Positions 1 through 9,900 of a stretch of 64,000 nucleotides of DNA are shown one piece after another. Position numbers and translations under genes: made by a program. A model generated the notes under the pieces. That model had not been told where the DNA came from. It did not search any database and saw only the letters and a list, made by a program, of their open reading frames with translations. Position 1 is the stretch's first letter; every line of letters begins with the position of its first letter. This stretch comes from SCTD01 sp963784675 (GTDB lineage: Bacteria > Actinomycetota > Actinomycetes > Mycobacteriales > SCTD01): contig CAWASE010000013.1 in NCBI GenBank assembly GCA_963784675.1, forward strand, positions 1 to 64,000. Reading direction: 5' to 3'.

Positions 1-544
1 CGTCACCGCGACGCACCGACAGGGTCAGCCGCCGCGGCTCGAGGAAGCTCACGGCGCACTCGCTCACCACGACCTCCAGCAGCAGCGGCACGCGCTCGGC
101 CTGCCGGGTACGGGGACCGAGCGTGCGGGGCAGGCTGCCGCCGACCAGGCGCAGCTGGAAGCCGACCACCGTCGCGTCGACCAGCGTGACGACGTCCTCC
201 CGCGTGGGGCTGCCGCTGTCGCCGCGGTCCGGCAGCGCGGCGAGATCGACCGCCAGGTCGAGCCGCCGCACCAGGTCGCTGCCACCGGCGGCCAGGGTCA
301 CGTCGGCAGCCACGCCGGTGGCGACGGGCCGCGGCGTCAGCCGCACCGGCGGCGGCGTCGCCGTCTGCCGCTCGTAGGTCAGACCGACGCCGGCCGCGAG
401 CACCAGACAGGCGGCGACCCCCACGACCGTCGTCGACCGGGACGGTGCGTCCACCGGCTCCGGCGCAGGCGACGCGACCACGCCGCGGCCGGGGATCGAG
501 ACGGTGATCGGCGGGGGGAGCCGATCCGGGTCGGGCCCGGCCAC
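1..544 (-). CDS. Unknown single-pass membrane protein (N-terminal 181 codons, cut by window edge)
   Basis: Open minus-strand frame from a GTG at 542-544 that runs off the left edge. The GTG lies one base after the stop of the GNAT gene (TGA-G-GTG), which decides the start and suggests co-transcription. The protein has a polar N-terminus of about 40 residues, then one hydrophobic segment (about residues 42-56, TVVGVAACLVLAAGVG). The following region, presumably extracellular, is rich in Val, Leu and Arg and contains VRRLDLAVDLAALPDRG. No catalytic motif or family signature is recognisable. The visible part shows no frameshift. Function unknown; I am fairly sure it is coding because of codon-position GC bias and the tight junction. 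Confidence 0.55.
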   Translation of the reverse strand, partial: MAGPDPDRLPPPITVSIPGRGVVASPAPEPVDAPSRSTTVVGVAACLVLAAGVGLTYERQTATPPPVRLTPRPVATGVAADVTLAAGGSDLVRRLDLAVDLAALPDRGDSGSPTREDVVTLVDATVVGFQLRLVGGSLPRTLGPRTRQAERVPLLLEVVVSECAVSFLEPRRLTLSVRRGD

Positions 545-545
545 C

Positions 546-1166
546 TCAGACCGGGCGCAGCAGCGGGTCCGGGCTCATCGACCCGAGCAGCCGCTCCAGC
601 GCGACCTCGACGTCCTCCCGCCAGGAGACCGCCGTCTTGAGCTCGAGCCGCAGCCGGGGGTAGCGGTGGTGCGGCCGGACGGTCTTGAAGCCGACCGAGC
701 GCAGGTGCTCGGCGGGCAGCACGCACGCCGGCTGCCTCCCACTGCTCGTCGCCGAAGGCCTCGATCGCCCGACCCCGCGCCGGGTGAGGTCCTTGGCCAC
801 GCCCTGCAGCAGCATCCGGCCGAGCCCGCCGCCGGCGAAGTCGGGATGCACGTGCCCGGTCATCAGCAGCACCGCGTCGGCGCTGACCGGGGAGGTCGGG
901 AAGGCGATCGAGCGCGGGCACGTAGCCGGGCGGGGCGTACATGACGTAGCCCGGCCGGCGACGCCGTCGACGTAGACGATCTTGCCGCAGCTGCCCCAGT
1001 CGAGCAGCGTCGCCGAGACCCACGACTCCTTCTCGAACGCGGTGTCGCCGGCCTCGACGGCGCGGTCGCGGGCGACCGGGTCGAGCTCCCAGAACACGCA
1101 CCTGCGGCAGCGGCCCGGCAGGTCGTCGAGGTTGTCGAGCGTGACGTTGACGAGCCGGCGGCTCAT
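546..1166 (-). CDS. GNAT-family N-acetyltransferase (frame broken by two compensating indel pairs)
   Basis: About 206 aa. It starts at ATG 1166 (MSRRLVNVTLDN) with GAAGGGCGG upstream. The actinobacterial subfamily is recognisable from the N-terminus with CRRCVFWELDP, the acetyl-CoA loop region HPDFAGGGLGRMLLQ, and the C-terminus VGFKTVRPHHRYPRLRLEL. Two internal stretches are out of frame. Near 950-956 a base is missing and near 914-918 one is extra; read in the alternate frame, the stretch between gives GYVMYAPPGYVP, as expected for the family. The same happens near 766-775 and 724-731, where the alternate frame gives AIEAFGDEQWEAA. The reading frame is therefore restored overall. Substrate unknown. 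It is divergent from the aminotransferase at 1446 and lies just upstream of a membrane-protein gene. Sequencing error is the likeliest cause of the shifts. Confidence 0.8.
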   Translation of the reverse strand: MSRRLVNVTLDNLDDLPGRCRRCVFWELDPVARDRAVEAGDTAFEKESWVSATLLDWGSCGKIVYVDGVAGRATSCTPRPATCPRSIAFPTSPVSADAVLLMTGHVHPDFAGGGLGRMLLQGVAKDLTRRGVGRSRPSATSSGRQPACVLPAEHLRSVGFKTVRPHHRYPRLRLELKTAVSWREDVEVALERLLGSMSPDPLLRPV

Positions 1167-1445
1167 TCGCGCCGCCCTTCGTGCGGCTGACCGCGAGCAG
1201 CCCGGCCAACCAACCGCCGACGCAGCCCGCAGCAGGCCCGCGCACAGCGCGCCGACGGTCGCGCGGACGGACGCTCAGACACCAGAGCTCCCGATCGGCC
1301 GGCGGATCCGCTCCCAGGGTAGGCGCGCCCGGCGCACACGTACCGGCCCGGAGACAGGCGGGCCGTGGGGGCCGCGCGACGGGTAGCACTCCTGCATGTA
1401 CAGCCGGCACGCCGGACCAGTGGCCCCCCTCCGGCCCGCCCGGGC

Positions 1446-2735
1446 GTGACCCTCGACACCTTCACCGACCGCTACGCCCAGCGCACGCACGGCATGACGG
1501 CCTCGGAGATCCGGGCGCTGTTCGCCGTCGCCTCCCGGCCCGAGGTCGTCAGCCTGGCCGGCGGCATGCCGAACCTGTCGGCGCTGCCCCTCGACGTGGT
1601 CGGCAAGCTGATGGGCGAGCTCGTCGCCGACGCGCGGCGAGCAGGCGCTGCAGTACGGCTCCGGCCAGGGCGACCCGCTCCTGCGCGAGCTGATCTGCGA
1701 GGTGATGGCGCTGGAGGGCATCGCGCCTCGCCCGAGGACGTCGTGGTCACCGTCGGCAGCCAGCAGGCGCTCGACCTGGTGACGCGGGTGTTCATCGACC
1801 CGGGCGACGTCGTCATCGCCGAGGCGCCGTCCTACGTCGGCGCGCTCGGCACCTTCGCGCCTACCAGGCCGACGTCGTGCACGTGGCGATGGACGAGCGA
1901 CGGGCTCGTGCCCGAGGCGCTGCGCGACGCGATCGACGCGTCAAGGCCGCGGGCAAGCGCGCGAAGTTCCTGTACACCGTGCCGAACTTCCACAACCCCG
2001 CCGGCGTCTCGCTCGCCGAGCAGCGTCGCGAGGAGGTCCTCGCGATCTGCCAGGACGCCGGGCTGATGGTGCTGGAGGACAACCCCTACGGGCTGCTCGG
2101 TTTCGACGCGCCGCCGACCCGCGCCATCCGGGCCCGCGGCGGGCAGGACGACGTGCTCTACCTCGGCTCGTTCAGCAAGACCTTCGCGCCTGGCCTGCGC
2201 GTGGGCTGGGTGCTGGCGCCGCACGCCGTCCGCGAGAAGCTCGTGCTGGCAGCCGAAGCCGCGGTGCTGTGCCCGCCCACCCTCAACCAGCTGGTCGTGG
2301 CCGACTACCTGTCGACGCAGGACTGGCAGGGTCAGGTCGAGCGCCTTCCGCGGCCTGTACCGCGAGCGCCGCGACGCCATGCTCGACGCGCTCGCGCAGC
2401 AGATGCCGCTCGGCACCACCTGGACCCACCCGACCGGCGGTTTCTACGTCTGGGTGACCCTTCCCGACGGCGTCGACAGCAAGGTGATGCTGCCCCGCGC
2501 CGTCACCGCCCGGGTCGCCTACGTCCCCGGGACCGCTTTCTACGCCGACGGTTCGGGCCACGCCAACCTGCGGCTGTCCTACTGCTACCCGACGCCGGAC
2601 CGCATCCGCGAAGGGGTACGGCGGCTGGCCGGCGTGCTGGAGGAAGAGCTCGATCTGCGCAGCACCTTCGGCACCTTCGCCTCGCCCGGGTCCGCCGCGC
2701 AGCAGGCGCAGTCGCCCGCCCCGGACCTGGCATGA
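1446..2735 (+). CDS. PLP-dependent class I/II aminotransferase (2-aminoadipate/MocR-like fold type I), frame broken by three compensating indel pairs
   Basis: About 430 codons from GTG 1446 (VTLDTFTDRYAQRT) to TGA 2735. It shows the fold-type I landmarks: SLAGGMPN near the start, a GSQQALDL cofactor-phosphate region, FHNPAGVS, EDNPYGLL, and the PLP-lysine site GSFSKTFAPGLRVGW. The best family guess is aminoadipate/aromatic/valine-type transaminase; the exact substrate is not readable. The continuous protein exists only if small shifts are corrected: extra base near 1636, missing near 1724, missing near 1858, extra near 1899, missing near 1939, extra near 2342. In each gap the alternate frame gives sensible sequence, for example EQALQYGSGQGDPLLREL. 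The stop overlaps the next gene by ATGA, implying translational coupling to the ligase. Confidence 0.8.
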
Positions 2736-3676
2736 CCTACCTCGTCCTGGCCGGGGGGCTGTCGCACGAACGCGACGTGTCGCTGCGGTCCGGTCGGCGC
2801 ATCCTCGACGCGCTGCGCGGCGCCGGCATCGACGCCGACCTGCGCGACGCCGACTCCACGCTGCTGGCCACCCTCGCCGAGACGCCCTACGACGCGGTCT
2901 TCGTCGCCCTGCACGGCGGCGCCGGCGAGGACGGCGCGCTGCGCGAGATCCTCGAGATCGCGGGCGTGCCCTGTGTCGGCGCACCGCCCGACGCCTGCCG
3001 GCTCGCGTGGGACAAGCCCACCGCCAAGTCGGTCGCGGCGCGGGCGGGCTTGTCGACGCCGGATGCCGTGGTGCTGCCGCACGCGGCCTTCCGCGAGCTC
3101 GGCGCTGCCGCGGTGCTCGACCGTCTCGTCGCGCACCTGGGCCTGCCGCTCATGGTCAAGCCCGCCCGTGGCGGGTCGGCGCTGGGCTGCACGACCGTCC
3201 GCGACGCTGCCGACCTGCCGGCGGCGATGGTCTCCTGCTTCTCCTACGGCGAGGCCGCGATGGTCGAGCGGCTGGTCGTCGGCACCGAGGTGGCCGTCAC
3301 CGTCCTGGACACCGGCGACGGCCCGCGGGCCCTACCTGCCGTCGAGATCGCCCCGCTGTCAGGCGTCTACGACTACACCGCCCGCTACACCGCCGGCCAC
3401 ACCGAGTTCTTCGCCCCGGCGAGGTTGTCGGAGCAGACCGCGAAGCTCGTCGCCGACACCGCCGTGGCCGCGCACGTGGCGCTGGGGCTGCGCGACCTCT
3501 CGCGCGTCGACCTCATCGTCGAGGACGGCGCCGACGGGCCGGTGCAGCTGCTCGAGGTGAACACCTCCCCGGGCATGACCGAGACCTCGCTGCTGCCGAT
3601 GGCCGTGCAGGCTGCCGGACTCTCCTTCGGCGAGCTGCTCGGGACGCTGCTCGCCCAGGCCGCCGCCCGCGCGTAG
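2732..3676 (+). CDS. D-alanine--D-alanine ligase-like ATP-grasp enzyme
   Basis: 314 aa, intact, starting at ATG 2732, which overlaps the aminotransferase stop (ATGA). Ddl-type landmarks: an N-terminal GGLSHERDVSLRSG, ALHGGAGEDG, ATP-grasp lysine region LMVKPARGGSALG, and the metal/phosphate-binding C-terminal part LLEVNTSPGMTETSLLPM. It is somewhat short of the roughly 340-370 aa usual for primary Ddl enzymes, and the genome position (next to parAB rather than in a mur cluster) is that of a second ddl-like paralogue seen in actinobacteria. Family knowledge: ATP-dependent D-Ala-D-Ala formation for peptidoglycan; whether this copy has that substrate is inference. It is not affected by the frame problems seen just upstream. 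Confidence 0.8.
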   Translation: MTYLVLAGGLSHERDVSLRSGRRILDALRGAGIDADLRDADSTLLATLAETPYDAVFVALHGGAGEDGALREILEIAGVPCVGAPPDACRLAWDKPTAKSVAARAGLSTPDAVVLPHAAFRELGAAAVLDRLVAHLGLPLMVKPARGGSALGCTTVRDAADLPAAMVSCFSYGEAAMVERLVVGTEVAVTVLDTGDGPRALPAVEIAPLSGVYDYTARYTAGHTEFFAPARLSEQTAKLVADTAVAAHVALGLRDLSRVDLIVEDGADGPVQLLEVNTSPGMTETSLLPMAVQAAGLSFGELLGTLLAQAAARA

Positions 3677-3889
3677 CGGAAGCGGGCGGGCGTAGCGGAC
3701 GCCGTCGGGCGCTCGCACTGCTGACCGTCGCGACAGACGTGTCCAGCGTCGGCACGCCGCGGTCCCGGTGCTCAGCCCCGAGGGGCGACGCGCGGATCGG
3801 CCAGGCGCTCGGCGCAGCCGCCGCGGCTCGAGCTGAACCGGCAGGCCGAAAACGGTCGCCGGGCAGCGGTCGCCGGCTCCGGGCTCCGG

Positions 3890-3936
3890 GCACGCCGCCG
3901 CCCCCGACGCGGCGGGCGGCGGGGGCGGTGGGCGTG
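3890..3936. terminator. GC-rich hairpin between convergent genes (bidirectional terminator candidate)
   Basis: The arm CCGCCCCC (about 3898-3905) is complementary to GGGGGCGG (3921-3928), with additional imperfect pairing outward (ACGCC with GGGCGT) and a GC-rich loop. It lies between the convergent ends of the ligase gene and the giant minus-strand gene. There is no U-tract, which is common in high-GC actinobacteria. The rest of the gap 3677-3964 shows nothing else I can support. Confidence 0.45.
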
Positions 3937-3964
3937 CAGGGCGGTGGCCTTGCAGGCGCTGGGC

Positions 3965-6900
3965 TCAGCTCACGAAGCGCACTCCTGACGCTGTGGTGCG
4001 GCGTCGACGTCGACCACCGGCGGCGAGCACCGCACCGAGCCCGAGCATCAGCAGCGCCAGCTGGGTCAGGCCGATCACCGGCGCACCGGTGCGGGCCAGG
4101 CCACCGCCGACGTACACGGGTTCGCCGCCCCCGAAGTAGCCACCGGAGCCGCCGACGACCGGGGTCGTGACCGGCCCGAGCCCGGGCACCGTCACGGGGC
4201 CGGTCACCGGCCCCGAGCCCGGCGCGACGGCCACCGTCACGACGCCGACCGAGGTGTCCGTGCCGTCGGACACGGTGTAGGTGAACGTGTCCGTGCCGGA
4301 GAAGCCCACCTCCGGCGTGTAGGTGCACACGCTCGTCGTGCAGACGACGGTGCCGTTGCTCGGCTGCGTCACCGACACGATCGTCAGCGGGTCGCCCTCG
4401 GCGTCGGTGTCGTTGCTGAGCACGTTGACGACCACCGGCTGGCCGGCGACGGTCGACGGGCTGTCCGGTCGGGCGACCGGCGGGGTGTTCGGCGCAGCGG
4501 CAGCACCCGCGACCGTGATCACCAGCGTCTCGATGGTGCTGGCCCCGAGCGGATCGGTCGCCGTGACCTCGACCGAGTAGGTGCCGGGGACCGTCGCGGT
4601 CCCCGAGAACGTCCCGTCCGGGTTCAGGGTTACCCCCGGCGGCAGCGCGCCGCCGGTGACCACGTAGGTGACGATCCCGGCCTCGGGGTCGGTCGCGACC
4701 AGCGGCGACGGGGTGCTGCCGACCGGGACGACCTGCGCGGTGTTGGTCGCGACCGGCGAGAAGACCGGCGGCTGGTTGGCCCCCGCGTCGGTGACCGTGA
4801 CCGTGACCGTGGCCGTCGCCGTTCCGCCCTTGCCGTCGGAGACGGTGTAGGTGAACGCGTCCGAGCCGGTGAAGCCTGCCCGCGGGGTGTACGTGCACGC
4901 CGTCGCGGTGCAGCTGACGGAGCCGTTCGCGGGCTGCGTCGAGGCGGTGACCGTCAGCGGGTCACCGTCCGGGTCGCTGTCGTTGCCGAGGACGGCGATC
5001 TGCAGCGGTGTCCCGGCGGGCGTCGTGCGGGTGTCGTCGACCGCCACCGGCGCGCGGTTGGCGGCCGGAGCCGTCGGCACGGTCAGCACCAGCGTGACCG
5101 TGTCCTTGGCGCCCGCCGGGTCGCTGACTGTGACGGTGACGGTGTAGGTGCCCGGCGTCGTCGCTGTGCCCGTGAACACGCCGTCGGTCCCGAGCGAGAT
5201 CCCCGGCGGCAGCGTGCCTCCCGTCACGACGAACACCAGCGAGGTGTCGTCGGCGTCGGTCGCCTGCAACGCGACCGGCTTGCTGCCGACGGCCACCGTC
5301 TGCGCGGTGTTGGTCGGCGCCGGACCGAAGACCGGCGCGGCGTTCACCATCGGGATCGGCCCGACGGTGACCCGCACGGTCGCGGTGGCCGTGCCGCCGT
5401 TGCCGTCCGACACCGTGTAGGTGAAGGAGTCGACCCCGGAGAAGCCGGCCCGCGGCGTGTACGTGCAGGCCGTGGTGGTGCAGCTGACCGAACCGTTGCT
5501 CGGCTGCGTCGCCGACACCACCGTCAGGCTGTCGCCGTCGGGGTCGGTGTCGTTGGTCAGCACCGCGACCGTCACCGCCGTCTGGTACAGCGTGGTGCGG
5601 CTGTCGTCGACCGCCACCGGGGTGCGGTTGACCGGGGCCGGCGGCGGCGTCGGGACCAGGATCGAGAGCGCCAGCACGTCGGAGGCTCCCGACGGGTCGG
5701 TCACGGTGATCTCGACGGTGTAGGTGCCGGGGGTCGTCGGCGCGCCGACGAACGTGCCCTCGGGGGTCAGACCCGTGACGCCGGGCGGCAGCGCGCCGCC
5801 CGTGACCACGTAGGTCAGGACCGTGTCGTCGGGGTCGCTGGCCGACACCGAGCCGACCGGCGAGCCGACGGTGACGGTGCGCGTCTCGGCCGGAGCCGGG
5901 AAGGCCGGCGGCTGGTTGCCGGCGGTCGGGGCGACCACCGTGACGGTGACCGTCGCGGACGCCGTCGCGACGCCGTCGCTCACGACGTAGGTGAACGTCG
6001 CGACCCCGGTGAAGCCGTTGTCCGGCGTGAAGACCAGCGTCGTCCCGGAACAGGAGACCGTCCCGCCCGCCGAGCCGCTGAAGCTGGCTACCGTCAACGG
6101 GTCGTCGTCGGCGTCGGCGTCGTTGGCGAGCACGTCGATCGTGATCGGGGTGTCCAGCGGCGTGGTGCGGTCGTCGTCGCGCGCCACCGGGGCGCGGTTG
6201 GCCGGCGCCGGGACGGTGACGGTCAGGCTCGTCGTGTCCGATGCCCCCGCCGGGTCACGGACCGTGATGCCCAGGACGTAGCTGCCCGGGGTCGACGGCG
6301 TGCCGGCGAACGTGCCGTCGCTGTTCAGCGCCGTCACCCCCGGCGGCAACGTGCCCGACGTGAGCACGTAGGCCAGCACCGTGTCGTCCGGGTCGTTCGC
6401 CAGGACCGGCGCGACCGGCGCACCGACCTGGACCGTCTGCGCGGTGTTGGACGGCGCCGACGTGAACACCGGCGGCTGGTCGTCCGCAGCTGCGGGGACC
6501 GTGATCGTCAGGGTCGTCGTGGCGGACTGGCCACCCGGGTCACTGACGCTGATCGTCACGGGATAGCGGCCGGCCACCGTCGGCGCTCCGGCGAACGTGC
6601 CGTCGCGGTTCAGCGTGACCCCCGGCGGCAGGCTGCCGTTCACCAACGCATAGGTGAGCGTGGCGTTCTCCGGGTCCGTCGCGGTGAGCCGGGTGACGGG
6701 GTCGCCGACGGCCACCGTCTGCGCGGTGTTCGTGCTGTCGGCGTCGAAGGTCGGCGGCAGGTCCGGGGCCGCCGTCACCGTCACGCGCACGATCGCGCTG
6801 GCCGTGCGGCCGGTCGCGTCGGTGATCGTGTAGGTGAAGGCGTCCGTGCCGGTGAAGCCGGCCTGGGGGGTGTAGCGGCAGCTGCCGGCGTCGCACGCGA

Positions 6901-9900
6901 CGGTGCCGTTCGGGGCGGCCCCGAAAGCGGTGACGGTGTAGGCGTCGCCGTCCGGGTCGCTGTCGTTGGCCAGCACCGCGATCGTGACCGCGGTGTTGAC
7001 CGGCGTGCTCCGGACGTCGTCCACCGCCACGGGCGCACGATCCGGACGCAGGCCGGTGTCGAGGCCGGTGACGCTGCCGCCGGCGGCCAGCGAGGCGACC
7101 AGCGGGTCGGTGGTGGTGCGCAGCGTGTCTGCCGGGAGGGTGGCGCGGACGCTGTAGCTGCCGGCGGGCAGGCCGGTCAGCGACCAGGTGCCGTCAGGTG
7201 CGGTCGTGACCGTCCGGGTCAGACCTGCCCCGGTGACCGTGACGGTGATGCTGTCGCGCCCCGGGCTCACCGCCGTCGAGCAGGCCGTTGCGGTCGGTGT
7301 CGTCGAACACCGTGCCGGACAGGGTGCCGGAGGTGTCGGTGAAGACGTAGCCGAAGGCGTCGGCGCCGGGGCCCAGCACGATCGAGGTGATCGTGTCCGG
7401 ACCCTGGACGGTGCCGCCCGCGGTACCGACCGTCGCGGCGCCGACCCCGTAGCCCGCAGGCTGGGTCTCGGCCACCGCATACGTCCCCGGACGCAGTCCG
7501 GTGAAGGAGTAGGCGCCGACAGCGTCGGTCGTGGTGGTGACCGCGACGTCCGCCCCGCGGTCGTCGGCACCGGTGAGGGTGAGCTGCACGGGCGCGGCCG
7601 GAGCCCCGCCGTCCAGCCGCACCGAGCCGCTGAGCGCTGCTGCCTGCAGCTCGCCGAAGTCGTAGCCGGTGCCCGCCGTGCGGGCGGCGAGCGTGATGCC
7701 GCCGACGGTGTCGGGCGCGAACGCCGTGCCGCCGGCGGTACCGACGGACTCCTGCCCGTCCAGCAGCCCGGCCGGCTGGGTCTCGGTCACGGCGTAGCTG
7801 CCGGGGCGCAGACCGGTGATGCTCCACGCGCCGGACAGCGCGCTCGTGGTGGTGCTGCGGGTGACGGCGTTGCCGGCGTCGTCGGTGCCGGTGAGCGTCA
7901 CGGTGACGCCGCCGATGCCGGTCGTCTCCGACGCGTCCCGCACGCCGTTGCCGTTGCTGTCGAGGTAGACCGCGCCGGCGAGCGAGGAGGTCGGGAGCTC
8001 GGCGAACAGGGTCCCGGTGCTGGCGGCGCCGGGGGCCAGGACCACGACCACGGTGTCGTCACCCGTCACCCTCGCGCTGCTGCCGGCGGTGTCGGCGCCG
8101 TCGTCGTAGCCGAGCGGCTGGGTCTCGGTGACGGTGTAGGTGCCGGCCGGCAGGCCGGTGAACGACCAGCGCCCGTCGGCCTCGGTGCGCACGCTCCGCT
8201 CGACGGTCGTGCCGTCGTCGGAGGTGCCGGTCAGGGTGACGGTGACGCCGCCCAGCCCGGTGTCGGCGCCGGCGAGCGCACCGTCACCGTCGACGTCGAC
8301 GAACACCAGCCCGGAGGCGGAGGCCGGGACGGGGACGGTGATCGTCAGTCGCGTCGTACCGGTGGCACCCTGCGGGTCGGTGACGACCAGGTCGAGCACG
8401 TAGGTGCCCGGCGTGGTCGGCGAGCCGGTGAAGGTGCCGTCGGGGTTCAGCGCGGTGACGCCCGGCGGCAGCGGGCTGCCGGTCGTGACGGTCAGCGGCC
8501 CGCCCTCGGCGTCGTCGGTACGGACCAGCGTGAGGGTGCCACCGACCTGGACGCTCTGCGCGGTGTTGGACGCCGCCGCGGTGAAGAACGGCGCCGTGTT
8601 GGGTGGCGGCGCGACCGTGACGCGCACCGTCGCCGTGGAGCTGCCGCCGCGGCCGTCGGAGATCGTGTACGTGAAGGTCGCGAGCCCGGTGTAGCCGGCG
8701 TTCGCGGTGAACGTGCAGTCCGTCGCGGTGCAGGTGACGCTGCCGTCCGCGGACGGCGTGCTGGCCACGATCGTCAGCGGGTCGCCGTCGGGGTCGCTGT
8801 CGTTGTCGAGCACCGCGATGGTGACCGTGCGCGTCGCCGTGGTCGTGGCGTCGTCGTCGACCGCGACGGGCGGACGCTCGGTGCGCAGGCCCAGGTCCAG
8901 GCCGGTGACGGCTGCGCCCGGGTCCAGGGTCGCCGTGAGCGGGACGGGCGTCGTGAGCGACGTCCCGGCCGGAGCGGTGAACGTGACGGTGTAGCTGCCC
9001 GCGGGCAGCCCGCTCACGACCCAGTCGCCGGCGGCGTCGGTCGTGGCGGTGCGTGCCCCGGCCGGACCCTGGACGGTGACGACCAGACCGGCGCCGCGAC
9101 GCGGCTCGCCGGTGCCGAACGTGCCGTCGCGGTCGGTGTCGTCGAACACCGTGCCGGCCAGGGAGCCGGTGGTGTCGGTGAAGACGTAACCGGTCGCGGC
9201 AGCGCCCGAGCCCAGCACGATGCCGGTGACGGCATCCGGTCCGGAGACGGTGCCGCCTGCGGTCCCGCGCGTCGCGGTGCCCACGCCGTAGGCGACCGGC
9301 TGCGTCTCGGTCACCGTGTAGGTGCCGGGCCGCAGGTCGCCGACCAGGTAGGAGCCGTCGGACGCCGTCGTGACGGTGCGCGTCGCCGCGGCGCCGAGGT
9401 CGTCGGTACCGGTGAGGGTGACGGTGACCGGCGCAGGCGGGGAGCCGCCGCCGACCACGACGGTGCCGGCGAGCGAGGCGGGCAGGACCTCACCGAACGT
9501 GTAACCCACCGCGGTGGTCGGCGCGGCGCCCGGTGCGAGCACGATGCCGACGAGCGCGTCGGTACCGGAGCGGGTGGCGGTGGGGGTCCCGGTGGCCTCG
9601 CGGCCGTCGAGGTAGCCGCGCGGCTGGGTCTCGGTCACCGTGTAGCTGCCCGGACGCACACCCGTGAAGGTCCAGGCGCCGGTGCCCGCGCTGCTGAGAC
9701 CGGTGCGGTCGACCGCGTTGCCGGCGTCGTCGGTGCCGGTCAGGCGCAGGGTGACCCCGCCGATGCCCGGCTCGCCGGCGCCCTGCACGCCGTCGGCGTC
9801 CAGGTCCTCGTACACGGTTCCGGAGATGGAGCCCCCGGCGATCTCGGCGAAGGTGCTGCCCGCGCTGGTGTCTCCGGCGGACAGCGTCACCTGGAGGGTG

